Shown one piece after another: positions 21,509 through 30,671 of a DNA stretch of 64,000 nucleotides. A program made the translations under genes and the position numbers. The DNA is from Clostridium algifaecis (GTDB lineage Bacteria > Bacillota > Clostridia > Clostridiales > Clostridiaceae). Within the stretch, counting starts at the first letter, position 1. Every line of letters begins with the position of its first letter. Below the pieces are notes generated by a model. It was not told the DNA's origin, ran no database searches, and saw only the letters and a program-made list of their open reading frames with translations. The stretch spans positions 1-64,000 of the forward strand of contig NZ_JAGGLM010000012.1 in the NCBI RefSeq assembly GCF_017874415.1. Reading direction: 5' to 3'.

Positions 21509-21537
21509 ATTATAATACATATTTTATATAAACACAA
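21509..21537 (-). promoter_or_regulatory. Candidate sigma-A promoter of glpFPK
   Basis: On the minus strand TTGTGT (-35) and TATAAT (-10) are separated by exactly 17 bp. The leader hairpin starts about 27 bp downstream of the -10. The -35 is only a half match, which suits a regulated promoter. Confidence 0.6.
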
Positions 21538-21550
21538 TAGGGTATTTATT

Positions 21551-24409
21551 TTATTTTAATGTAACATTTTCTATGTTATAATCCTCATTTATAATAGATT
21601 TTCCTTTCCCTCCCCTATTTTGAATTTTTATATCTTTTAATTTTATTTTCAATTTTTTTCCGTTTTTACATTTTACATCTAAGAATGAGACAGTATCTTC
21701 ATTTTCAATAATAAATGCACAAATTACTTTATCATCATCTTTTAAATTTATGGCAGCAGCACCAGCTGCAATTTTTCCTGTAGGGTTTACATCATTACTT
21801 GAAAATTTAATTTCCAATCCATTTTTAGTTAAAACCATTATTTCTGTATTTTCTTTTTCAGAATATTTTACGTCAATTAAAATATCATTTGTATCTTTAA
21901 ATTTATAAGCTGTTTGTTTAATTTTAATATTGCTGAACTCACTTAATTCAGTCTTTTTTATCATTCCTTGTTGAGTAAAGAAATATATATATCCATTTTT
22001 AAAATTCTCTATTGACATTATACTTAATATACTTGATTTCTTTGGAATTTCAAATAAATCAGTTATGCTTATTCCACCATCTAAATTTTGAAGCATAACT
22101 GATGGAATTGAAAATACGTCTCCTTTTTTTGTAAACAAGAGTATATGACTATTTGAATTTGTATATGTTCCAAAAGTCCTGCAAGCTTTTTCTGAAGACT
22201 TTAGTATTCCATTTTTGTCTATAGAAACATAGAATCTTTTTTGTATTCCACTTTCTCCAAAGCGTATACCTATAACTTCATCAACCTCCGGCATGCTAAA
22301 CATATTTGTACTGACTATGTTTCTGTCTTCAAGATCAATCTCAGGTTCAGGTATTGTAAATTTCAGTCCAATTTTAGTAGTAACATCAAGATAAGCTTCT
22401 TTCCTATCTTTTAAAGTCAATTTTACATCTATAAGCTTTTCATCTTTCTTCAATTTAATCGCCATAAGCTTTGTATAATTAGTACTGAATTTTTCTATAG
22501 ATGTCTTTTTTATACCTCCAGTACTTGTAAACATCATAAAATTCGAATTGTAATCATCATCTTCCAAATTTATAAACGATACTATTTTTTCCTCTGATGT
22601 ATTCAAGCCTTTTACTACGTTGTCAATCTTTTCTCCTTTTTCCCTCCATTTTAATTCGGGGATATCAATACCTCTCAGCTTATACATATTTCCCATGTCA
22701 GTAAATAACATGAGTGTATTTTTAGTATTTGAATTTATAAGAAATCTGTTATAGTCCCCTTCCCGGTACTCTATTTCTTCTACATTTTTTGTGGAACGAT
22801 TGTAACTTTTTTTAGATATTCTTTTTATAAAGCCTTCATTTGACATAGTTACAATAATATCTTCTTCAACTATAGTCTCCTCCACATTTATTTTTGCTTC
22901 ATTGTCATCTTCTATAATATCTGTTTTTCTATCGTCACCATATTTGTCTCTTATTTCTCTAAGTTCACTTTTTATGACTTTAAACTGCTCCTTCTCACTT
23001 TTAAGTATGAGTTCAAGTGAGTTTATATGTTTTTCAAGTTTTCTATGCTCTTTTTCAAATTCTACTATTTCAAGTCCGGTAAGTCTGTATAGCATTAATT
23101 CAAGTATAGCCTCAGCCTGAATTTTCGTGAATTCGAATTTATCCATAAGATTTGAGGCTGCATCTTTTTTAGATTTTGAGCTCCTTATGGTCTTTATAAT
23201 ATCATCCATTATTCCAATAGCTTTTATAAATCCTTCTACAATGTGGAATCTGTTTTTGGATTCAGAAAGTTCTTTTTTAGTTCTTCTTATCAATATCTCT
23301 TTCTGATATTTTATAAAATATTCAAGTATATCTTTTAATGAAAGTGTCCTTGGTTTTCCATCGGCCAGTGCCACCATATTAAATGACACACTGCACTGGA
23401 GGTCTGTTTTCTTGAAAAGATATTTTAAAATTTTCTCTACCTGATCATAATCTACAGATTTTCTAAATTCAATTACAGCTCTAATTCCAGTTCTATCGGA
23501 TTCATCCCTTATATCAGAAATTGCTTCCAGATTTCTTGAATGTTTTTTATCCGCTGTCATTTCCGAGATAATCTGAAGTAATTTTGCCTTGCTTCTTCTG
23601 TAAGGAAATTCAGTTATCACTATTCCAAGTCTTCCATTTTCCAGTTTTTCTATAGATGTTTTAGCTCTCAGTGTAACTTTTCCCTCACCTGTAGAATACG
23701 CTGACTCAAGTGAACCCTTTCCTATTATTATTCCACCAGTTGGAAGATCCGGCCCCTTGATATATTTCATAACCCCCGATGTATCCAAATCCGGGTTATC
23801 CATTAATGAAATAGCTGCATCTATAACTTCTCTTAAATTATGTGGTGGTATGTTGGTTGCAAGTCCTACTGCTATTCCAAATGTTCCATTTACAAGTAAA
23901 TTTGGATATCTTACAGGAAGAACTTCAGGCTCTTTTTCTGATCCAGAATAGTTGTCCACCATATTTACTACATCATCTTCTATGTATTTTACCATTTCCA
24001 TGGCAATAGGGGTAAGTCTTGCTTCAGTATAACGCATAGCGGCTGCACTGTCACCATCCTGACTTCCCCAGTTTCCATGTCCATCTATAAGCGGCATTCT
24101 TGTCGTAAAATTTTGTGCCAGTATCACCATTGCATCATATACTGAAGTATCTCCATGTGGATGATACTTACCTAAAATATCACCAACTATCCTTGCAGAT
24201 TTATAATATGGCCTATCTGGAAAAGCCTTGAGCATATATGCACCATATATTATCCTCCTATGTACAGGTTTTAGGCCGTCTCTTACATCCGGAAGTGCCC
24301 TGTCTTTTGCCACCTCAACAGCATAAGGAAGATAATTATCCGGCATGGCATCCTCTATTGGAAGTTTTATTATATTGTTATCTTTAGGAATTATTATCTT
24401 TTTAACCAA
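21551..24409 (-). CDS. parC: DNA topoisomerase IV subunit A
   Basis: A 952-residue type IIA topoisomerase cleavage subunit. The quinolone-determining region (KYHPHGDTSVYDAM) leads to the catalytic Tyr127 in AAAMRYTEARLT. The tower and coiled-coil region is followed by a six-bladed C-terminal beta-pinwheel. The normal GyrA-box position after the first blade (IKRISKKSYNRSTKN) lacks QRRGGKG, which favours ParC over GyrA. However, NRGGKG occurs at residues 931-936, near the very C terminus. The start is TTG with AGGAGG 7 nt upstream. It lies 16 bp downstream of the partner subunit gene. Confidence 0.9.
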   Translation of the reverse strand: MVKKIIIPKDNNIIKLPIEDAMPDNYLPYAVEVAKDRALPDVRDGLKPVHRRIIYGAYMLKAFPDRPYYKSARIVGDILGKYHPHGDTSVYDAMVILAQNFTTRMPLIDGHGNWGSQDGDSAAAMRYTEARLTPIAMEMVKYIEDDVVNMVDNYSGSEKEPEVLPVRYPNLLVNGTFGIAVGLATNIPPHNLREVIDAAISLMDNPDLDTSGVMKYIKGPDLPTGGIIIGKGSLESAYSTGEGKVTLRAKTSIEKLENGRLGIVITEFPYRRSKAKLLQIISEMTADKKHSRNLEAISDIRDESDRTGIRAVIEFRKSVDYDQVEKILKYLFKKTDLQCSVSFNMVALADGKPRTLSLKDILEYFIKYQKEILIRRTKKELSESKNRFHIVEGFIKAIGIMDDIIKTIRSSKSKKDAASNLMDKFEFTKIQAEAILELMLYRLTGLEIVEFEKEHRKLEKHINSLELILKSEKEQFKVIKSELREIRDKYGDDRKTDIIEDDNEAKINVEETIVEEDIIVTMSNEGFIKRISKKSYNRSTKNVEEIEYREGDYNRFLINSNTKNTLMLFTDMGNMYKLRGIDIPELKWREKGEKIDNVVKGLNTSEEKIVSFINLEDDDYNSNFMMFTSTGGIKKTSIEKFSTNYTKLMAIKLKKDEKLIDVKLTLKDRKEAYLDVTTKIGLKFTIPEPEIDLEDRNIVSTNMFSMPEVDEVIGIRFGESGIQKRFYVSIDKNGILKSSEKACRTFGTYTNSNSHILLFTKKGDVFSIPSVMLQNLDGGISITDLFEIPKKSSILSIMSIENFKNGYIYFFTQQGMIKKTELSEFSNIKIKQTAYKFKDTNDILIDVKYSEKENTEIMVLTKNGLEIKFSSNDVNPTGKIAAGAAAINLKDDDKVICAFIIENEDTVSFLDVKCKNGKKLKIKLKDIKIQNRGGKGKSIINEDYNIENVTLK

Positions 24410-24425
24410 ATTAAGTCCTCCTGAT

Positions 24426-26375
24426 CTAAAATTGTGCGTATTTATACATATATTTCTTTCTAGGTGCTACAACGTCTCCCATCAAAAGCGAAACCATTTT
24501 TTCTGCTTTAGCTGCATCATCTATAGTTATTCTTTGAAGTGTTCTGCTTTCAGGATTCAAAGTAGTTTCCCACAGTTGATCAGGGTTCATTTCACCAAGT
24601 CCTTTATATCTTTGTATAAGTGCACCTTTTCCAACTTCTTTTTTTGCACTTGAAAGCTGCCCGTCACTATAGGCATACCTGACTACCTCTTTGCTCCTGT
24701 TTTGTTTATACACTTTATAAAGCGGCGGCAATGCTATATAAAGGTGTCCATTTGAAATAAGCTGTCTCATATATCTATATATATAAGTCATCCACAGAGT
24801 CCTTATATGATATCCATCTACATCTGCATCACTAAGTATTATGATTTTATCATATTTTAGATCTTTTTCATTGTAATTTTCAAGTATCCCAGTTCCTATT
24901 GCTGTATTAAATATTTTTAACTCTTCACTTCCAATTACATTTTCAAGTTTTTGCTTTTCAGTATTCATGATCTTGCCTTTAGAAGGCATTATTGTCTGGA
25001 ACCTTCTGTCCCTTGCCTGTTTTGCGGAACCTCCTGCTGAATCCCCCTCGACTACAATAAACTCACAGTTTGAACAATCTTTTAATGTACATACTGCAAT
25101 TTTACCTGCAAGCGGTGCAGCACCTTTTCCTATTTTCTTTTTTTCAGCATCATTTATCTTCTTTATTTTTTCTCTTCTTGCAGCAGCATCAATTGCATTA
25201 TTCATTATAATAGCTGCTGTATCCTTATTATCTTCAATCCATTCACAAAGTTTTGTATAAGACAGATCATTCATCATAGTATAGGCTTCTGTATTGCCAA
25301 GCTTAGTTTTTGTCTGCCCTTCAAATACAGGATTACTTATTTTTATCTTAACTATAGCTGTCATTCCCTCTCTTAAGTCATCTCCATCAAATTCTACGTC
25401 TTTGATTAAATTAAGCTTTTTTCCCATATCCTTAAATGCCCTTGTCATGCCGGTTTTAAAACCGCTTTCATGAGTTCCTGATTCCGTAGTTGGTATATTA
25501 TTTACATAACTAAGTATGTGATATGTAGTAGAATCAGTAAACTGAATGCACACTTCTCCCTGCATATTTATATCTTCAAGTTTCCTGTCTCCTTGAAATA
25601 ATATAGGCTCTTTGTGAAGAGTAGTTTTACTTTCATTCAAATAATCTATAAAATCCAGAAGTCCTCTTTCTGAATGATATTCTTTTTTTATTTCATCCCC
25701 GTTTCTATTATCTATAAGCTTTAAGTTTATACCTTTATTCTGAAAAGCCAGTTCTTTTAACCTTTCATCTATTATATCAAATTTAAAATCCACTGTAGAA
25801 AATATGCTTGAATCGGGCATAAAGGTTACTTTTGTGCCTGTTTCTTCTGTATCTCCAATTACTTCAAGAGAAGTTACCGGCGTACCCGGCATATTTTTTT
25901 TAAGAGCTTTATCATAGGAATATTCAAATCTTTGTTTATATATGTGCTCATTCTGCTTAACTTCAACTTCGAGCCACTTTGAAAGAGCATTTACTACAGC
26001 AGCCCCTACTCCATGGAGGCCTCCAGAAGTTTTATACACATTGTTGTTAAATTTTCCTCCAGTATGAAGCTCCGTAAATACCATTTCCACACCTGTTTTT
26101 TTCTTCAGCTTATGTACCCCTGTAGGAATTCCCCTTCCATTATCTATTACTGTTACACTGCCATCTTTGTTTAATATAACAGCAGCTTCTGTTCCAAATC
26201 CATTTGATATTTCATCTATAGAATTATCTAATATTTCCCATATGCAGTGATGAAGTCCGCGGCTTCCTATTGATCCTATGTACATTCCCGGTCTTACTCT
26301 TATCGGTTCAAGTTTTTCAAGAGACGTTAAAGAATTTACATCATATATCTCATTTTTATTTTTTCTTTGTTCCAT
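24426..26375 (-). CDS. parE: DNA topoisomerase IV subunit B
   Basis: The ATPase subunit of 649 residues. The GHKL ATPase motifs are ILDNSIDE, VIDNGRGIPTGVH and GGLHGVGAAVVNALS. The TOPRIM metal site has EGDSAGGSAKQ and DADVDGYHIRTL, and the C-terminal RYKGLGEMNPDQLWETT is present. The pairing with parC and the absence of recF or dnaN neighbours mark it as the topoisomerase IV pair, not gyrBA of the origin region. ATG follows GGAGGAGAAAC. This subunit is first in the operon. Confidence 0.92.
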   Translation of the reverse strand: MEQRKNKNEIYDVNSLTSLEKLEPIRVRPGMYIGSIGSRGLHHCIWEILDNSIDEISNGFGTEAAVILNKDGSVTVIDNGRGIPTGVHKLKKKTGVEMVFTELHTGGKFNNNVYKTSGGLHGVGAAVVNALSKWLEVEVKQNEHIYKQRFEYSYDKALKKNMPGTPVTSLEVIGDTEETGTKVTFMPDSSIFSTVDFKFDIIDERLKELAFQNKGINLKLIDNRNGDEIKKEYHSERGLLDFIDYLNESKTTLHKEPILFQGDRKLEDINMQGEVCIQFTDSTTYHILSYVNNIPTTESGTHESGFKTGMTRAFKDMGKKLNLIKDVEFDGDDLREGMTAIVKIKISNPVFEGQTKTKLGNTEAYTMMNDLSYTKLCEWIEDNKDTAAIIMNNAIDAAARREKIKKINDAEKKKIGKGAAPLAGKIAVCTLKDCSNCEFIVVEGDSAGGSAKQARDRRFQTIMPSKGKIMNTEKQKLENVIGSEELKIFNTAIGTGILENYNEKDLKYDKIIILSDADVDGYHIRTLWMTYIYRYMRQLISNGHLYIALPPLYKVYKQNRSKEVVRYAYSDGQLSSAKKEVGKGALIQRYKGLGEMNPDQLWETTLNPESRTLQRITIDDAAKAEKMVSLLMGDVVAPRKKYMYKYAQF

Positions 26376-26414
26376 GTTTCTCCTCCAAACTATATTGGCA
26401 GTCTTCTTAATGTG

Positions 26415-26445
26415 CGAAAAAAAAACCTTCTCGATAAAGAAGGAA
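26415..26445 (-). terminator. Rho-independent terminator after the chemoreceptor gene
   Basis: CCTTCT (26426-26431) pairs with AGAAGG (26438-26443). On the minus strand nine T follow. It separates the receptor gene from parE. Confidence 0.85.
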
Positions 26446-26518
26446 TAATAAATTAAATTTTGTACTTCAAAAATTATTATATATATACTAGGTTAATTAT
26501 GCAAATATATTTTAAATT

Positions 26519-28230
26519 TTATTCTTGCAATTTAAATTTCTGCACTGTTTCATGTAATTTCTGAGCCATTTCAGCCTGACTTTGAGCTGTAAGTGAAATC
26601 TGGTTTATACCATGTGATGATTCATGAGTACCATCTTTTATAGCGTTGGTGCTATTTGATGTACTGTCCATAAGTCCTGCCATTTTTTGTGCAGATTCGC
26701 TTACCTGATCCATAGTTGCACTTAGTTCCTCTGACATTGCTGCTATTTTTTCAGACATTGAACTTACAAAATCAGCATCTTTATAGTATTCATTACTCAT
26801 ATTTTCACAATTCTCAAATTCAGGGTTTACATCATCCTGTATAAATTTTAATATTTCACTGCTAGTATCTGAAAGATTCTTAAAAGCAAATTGAACTTTT
26901 GAAATAGTATCCTGTATACCAGCTACTGCATCAGAAGACTGTTCTGCCAATTTTCTAACTTCTTCTGCAACTACTGAAAATCCTTTGCCCTGTTCTCCTG
27001 CCCTTGCTGCTTCAATTGCTGCATTGAGTGCTAAAAGATTAGTTTGTTCTGCAATAGATGCAATGGTATCCGACATAGTTTTTATGTTATCTACTACTTT
27101 TCCATCTTCAATAGCTTTGATTATGTTTTCTTCTTTTTCTTTATAAATATTATTTATTTTTTGTACAGATTGATTTATTCTATTTTTAAATTTAGTAGCC
27201 TTATCCTTTGACCCAGTAGAACTTTTACTTGCTTCGTCTGCTTGCTTTGCCAGTTCAGTGACACTTGAGTCAACTTCCTGTACCGATGCACTTATTTCCT
27301 CTGATTCGGAACTGTTTTGGCGAACCCCATTTGCTATACCATCTGTAGCATTTTCTATACTTTCAAATTTTGCTGTTATCTGCTCTACGGATGCAGAAAG
27401 TTCTTCACTCGAAGCACTCATTTCCTGAGAATTATCCATAATTGTAAATATGAGTTTTTTTACATTTTCCTGTGCTTTACCCAATTCATTAATAGCATGT
27501 CCAAATTCATCTTTTATATTAGTACTATACGTATGTGAAAAATCATAATTTGAAAGATTTTCTGCGAATCTTTCTATTTTAGATAATGGGGCACTTATAC
27601 TTTTTGAAGTAAATATTCCTAATAATATAGCAATCAAAAGCCCCAGTATAGTTATAATAAAATTTGCTATACTTGAAAAAGAATACACTTTTTCATTACT
27701 TGAATTTGCATAATCGGCACTATTTCTATTATCCTCTATTAATTTGTCAAGACTTGAAAAAACACTTTTTCTGAGAGGTGTTATTTTTTTAAATTCATTA
27801 TTTGCTCCATTTAAATTATTTTGAGAAACATAATTGTTTACTTTTTTTCCTACTTCCATATATTGATTTATTTTGTCTTTAAGTTCATTCCAATCTTTTT
27901 TTCTGAAGAATTCAAATCTAAATTATCGTATTTCTTCATAGCTTCATTTGTACTATTAATACTTTTATTCATGTCATTCGAAGCACTCTGTAATTGATTC
28001 TTTTGATAAATTAATTTCATTATGTTGGCCCTTATCTCTGTCAAGTTTTTTTCTATGCTAACTGATAGATAAACGCTCTGAAGATTTTTATCAAATATAA
28101 CTTTAGAATTTGAATTTACTTTTCTGACACTTATTGTTCCAACAATACCAACTATAAATACCATCAGTGCTATAATTACAAAACATACCATTAATCGTGC
28201 TTTAACATTTAATTTTTGTAAAATATTCAA
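26519..28230 (-). pseudogene. Methyl-accepting chemotaxis protein, split by a -1 frameshift in an A7 tract
   Basis: Two abutting frames on the same strand are halves of one transmembrane chemoreceptor. The N-terminal part (28230 to about 27900) has a first membrane helix (MVCFVIIALMVFIVGIVG) and a four-helix-bundle-like sensor. The C-terminal part has a second membrane helix, a HAMP domain and the signalling tip ([20 protein letters not shown]). The frame changes at seven A on the coding strand (27896-27902). One extra A would restore a run reading [23 protein letters not shown]. The first ATG (28248) has no upstream ribosome site, while GAGGTGG sits 8 nt before a TTG at 28230. This could be a real loss, phase variation, or a homopolymer sequencing error. 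Confidence 0.88.
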
Positions 28231-28374
28231 TTTTATAATCCACCTCATTTTTTAATTAATTTACTTACTACTATTAATAATAACAAATTTACCTAATATT
28301 ATCAAAACATTTGTGTAATAATTTATCAAATATTAAATAATATTATATATATTATTAAAAAAATTGGTTTTAAT

Positions 28375-28410
28375 ATAAATTTAATATGACAAATGTTATA
28401 TTAAATTTAT
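28375..28410. repeat. 16-bp inverted repeat upstream of the chemoreceptor
   Basis: ATAAATTTAATAT (28375-28387) is repeated inverted at 28398-28410, and pairing continues inward with AC/GT to a 4-nt loop. It lies in the AT-rich 295-bp gap between the receptor start and the 106-residue gene. It could be an operator or a weak plus-strand terminator. Confidence 0.55.
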
Positions 28411-28431
28411 CTATGATAGTATATTTTTTTT

Positions 28432-28478
28432 AAAAATTTCCCGGATTAATTTCAAAAAACAAAATTAAACCAGGAAAT
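28432..28478 (-). terminator. Terminator of the hydG-like operon
   Basis: Two 18-nt arms (28436-28453 and 28461-28478) pair at 15 positions, including ATTTCC and GGAAAT at the base. On the minus strand TTTTT follows. It lies about 50 bp after the stop codon of the 106-residue gene. Confidence 0.8.
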
Positions 28479-28525
28479 CAATTTTAAAGATTATATCATT
28501 TTATATTACAAAATATATGTTATTA

Positions 28526-28846
28526 TTATCTTTTAACAGCCACAACTAATTTAAAAAGAGATACTAAAACATCCTTCTCATAAGCGGATACATTTTCAAA
28601 ACTTTGAAGAAATACAACATATCTTTCATCAAGCTCTATTTTTTCCTGCGGCATAAAAGTTTCAGTCCCCGCTCCTATAATGTACTCTATTCTTTTTGTA
28701 AATCTTTCTGCAAATACAACCTGGGTTCCACTATAGAATTCAGCAGTATTCTCACATAACATTTTAAATGCATCTTTTAAATTCGTCTGCTTGAATGCCT
28801 CTTTTAAATTACTTTCTACAAACTTCTTAAATTTTGTTTTATCCAT
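28526..28846 (-). CDS. Unknown 106-residue protein co-transcribed with the HydG-like gene
   Basis: I do not recognise the family. The product is small, mixed helical, rich in Phe and Lys, with a single cysteine (C31) and no signal peptide or membrane helix. The first 35 residues carry a near-repeat (NLKEAFKQT then NLKDAFKML), suggesting paired amphipathic helices. A beta-like middle follows (GTQVVFAERFTKRIEYIIGAG). The ATG is preceded by GAGGG. It starts 24 bp after the HydG-like stop codon on the same strand, and a strong terminator follows, so the two probably form one transcript. A role with that enzyme is inference only. Confidence 0.75.
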   Translation of the reverse strand: MDKTKFKKFVESNLKEAFKQTNLKDAFKMLCENTAEFYSGTQVVFAERFTKRIEYIIGAGTETFMPQEKIELDERYVVFLQSFENVSAYEKDVLVSLFKLVVAVKR

Positions 28847-28870
28847 ACCAAACCCTCATCTACATTAACT

Positions 28871-30298
28871 TTAGATATATATATCCCTTTGTCCATCGAC
28901 AATAAGCTGCAATTTTTTCTTTATTATATCCTGTTTAGCAGGTTCAAATTTCTTTATTGTCTTGTTTATAACTTCATCTCCTGCTTTTTTAGTTTCAGGT
29001 GAAGCATAATCAAGAAGATATTCTTTAAAAGTAAATATTGCATTTGGAATACAGTAGTTGTGGATTAATCCTTTCTTAGCTATACCCATAAAGTGAGCTC
29101 CAGTTCTTCCACATCTATAGTCAGCTGTACAAAATGAAGGAATACATCCATGCTTGCATACATCTCTTACTGCCTCATCAAGACTCCTCATGTCTCCAAG
29201 CTGGAACTGTTCCTTTTCAGGTATCAATCCTTCATCATATTCTGCATAGCCACCGATACCGATTCTAGAACCTGCATCTATCTGTGATACTCCAAGAGGT
29301 AGCACTTCTTCCCTAACCTTAGTGCTTTCCCTTGCTGTTAAAATCATACCTGTATAAGGCACTGAAAGTCTAAGTATGGCTACTAATTTTTTGAAATCTT
29401 CGTCTGATACCCTGTATTTAGGATTCAATGTGAAAGGTACATCCAGAGCTGGTTCTATTCTAGGAAATGATATAGTATGAGGTCCAACTCCATTAAACAT
29501 TTTTTCAAAATGAATAGTGTGATATAAGAGTCCCATAACTTCAAATTTCCAATCATAAAGTCCAAACAATGCGCCTATACCAAGGTCATCTATTCCTGCT
29601 TCCATTGCTCTGTCAAGTCCATAAAGTCTCCATGCATAGTTGGCTTTTCTATCTCCCTTAGGATGAAGTTTTTTGTAAGTCTCATGGTGATAAGTCTCCT
29701 GAAATATCTGAAATGTTCCAATACCTGCTTCATGAAGTTTTTTATAGCCCTCAACATCAAGAGGTGCAGCATTTATGTTTACTCTTCTTATTTCTCCTCT
29801 TCCAACTTTTGTCGAATAAACTTTTTTTATGGTTTTAGCTATAAAATCCGCATCATACATAGGATGTTCACCATATACAAGTATAAGTCTCTTGTGTCCT
29901 GCTTTTTCTAGAACTTCAACTTCTTTACCAAGCTCATCCATAGTAAGTGTTTTTCTATTTATTGCATCATTTGCATTTCTAAATCCGCAATATTTGCAAT
30001 TATTTATGCAATTATTTCCAACATATAATGGTGCAAAAAAAACTATTCTTTCTCCATATACTTCTTCTTTTATCTTTCTTGCTAAAGAAAACATTTCTTC
30101 AAGCAAGTCCTTGTCTTCTATTTGTAATAATTTTGCAGTTTCTTCAGGTTCCAGCCTGATTTTTTTCTTAGCCTTGTCAAATATTCTTCTTATTTCACTT
30201 TTATCTGGATTTTTCGCTGCATTTAATTGCTCCCATATTTTATCATCATCAATAAAATCTTTAAGATTAGGATCTAAATACTTCTGGTCAATTTTCAT
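28871..30298 (-). CDS. hydG: HydG-like radical SAM tyrosine lyase, variant C-terminal cluster motif
   Basis: HydG cleaves tyrosine to make the CO and CN ligands of the [FeFe]-hydrogenase H-cluster. This 475-residue protein has the HydG/ThiH fold: the radical SAM motif CX3CX2C at C97, C101, C104 (CINNCKYCGF), GIGTFQIFQETYHHETY, LGIGALFGLYDWKFEVMGL, and the C-terminal IPSFCTADYRCGRTG. In canonical HydG the auxiliary cluster motif is CX2CX22C (CTACYR). Here the second cysteine is Asp393, while a new cysteine appears at 396 and the third is kept at 416. No hydE or hydF lies nearby. It could be a true HydG, a paralogue with altered chemistry, or a ThiH-like enzyme. ATG follows GGAGG. Confidence 0.82.
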   Translation of the reverse strand: MKIDQKYLDPNLKDFIDDDKIWEQLNAAKNPDKSEIRRIFDKAKKKIRLEPEETAKLLQIEDKDLLEEMFSLARKIKEEVYGERIVFFAPLYVGNNCINNCKYCGFRNANDAINRKTLTMDELGKEVEVLEKAGHKRLILVYGEHPMYDADFIAKTIKKVYSTKVGRGEIRRVNINAAPLDVEGYKKLHEAGIGTFQIFQETYHHETYKKLHPKGDRKANYAWRLYGLDRAMEAGIDDLGIGALFGLYDWKFEVMGLLYHTIHFEKMFNGVGPHTISFPRIEPALDVPFTLNPKYRVSDEDFKKLVAILRLSVPYTGMILTARESTKVREEVLPLGVSQIDAGSRIGIGGYAEYDEGLIPEKEQFQLGDMRSLDEAVRDVCKHGCIPSFCTADYRCGRTGAHFMGIAKKGLIHNYCIPNAIFTFKEYLLDYASPETKKAGDEVINKTIKKFEPAKQDIIKKKLQLIVDGQRDIYI

Positions 30299-30318
30299 AA
30301 TTTTTTCCTCCCTACAAT

Positions 30319-30358
30319 AAAAAAAATTAAACCCCTGTGCTGTGCTGAAAGTTTAACT
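30319..30358 (-). promoter_or_regulatory. Hairpin with T-run in the leader of the HydG-like gene
   Basis: On the minus strand AGTTAAAC (30358-30351) can pair with GTTTAATT (30332-30325), followed by a run of eight T that begins inside the second arm. It stands about 25 nt upstream of the ATG and just before the ribosome site. The 18-nt loop contains CAGCACAGCACAGG. A short AU-rich attenuator is possible. Confidence 0.35.
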
Positions 30359-30671
30359 AATTTATATAAAACAAGTACTTATATAATTAAATATAGAAAG
30401 AATAAATTGATAAATACTTCTCTATAAAATATGTTCTATCAGCATCTTGCTCAGAAAATTCTTTGCAATCTGGTATAGATTTTAATATTATCTCTAGAAG
30501 CAGATATTCCACAACTAAAGAACAATTACATTGTATACTAATAAAGTATTTTTTGTCAATAATCAAATTGGTATTTTTCGATATTATTGATAATAATTTA
30601 ACATTTAAAATGTATGAGTACACTTTTCAAATATCAAATTATAAACTATACTCAATTCAATTCATATTTAT
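30359..30671. other. AT-rich divergent intergenic region
   Basis: The gap between the HydG-like gene and pdxS. It must hold the promoter of the minus-strand gene. A 78-codon minus-strand frame (30387-30623) has no ribosome site and resembles nothing known, so it is not called. Otherwise I see only AT-rich sequence. Confidence 0.4.

Noticed and set aside
30387-30623. 78-codon minus-strand frame between the HydG-like gene and pdxS
   Set aside because: No ribosome site, no recognisable family, low-complexity Ile/Leu/Ser content, and it overlaps the expected promoter region.
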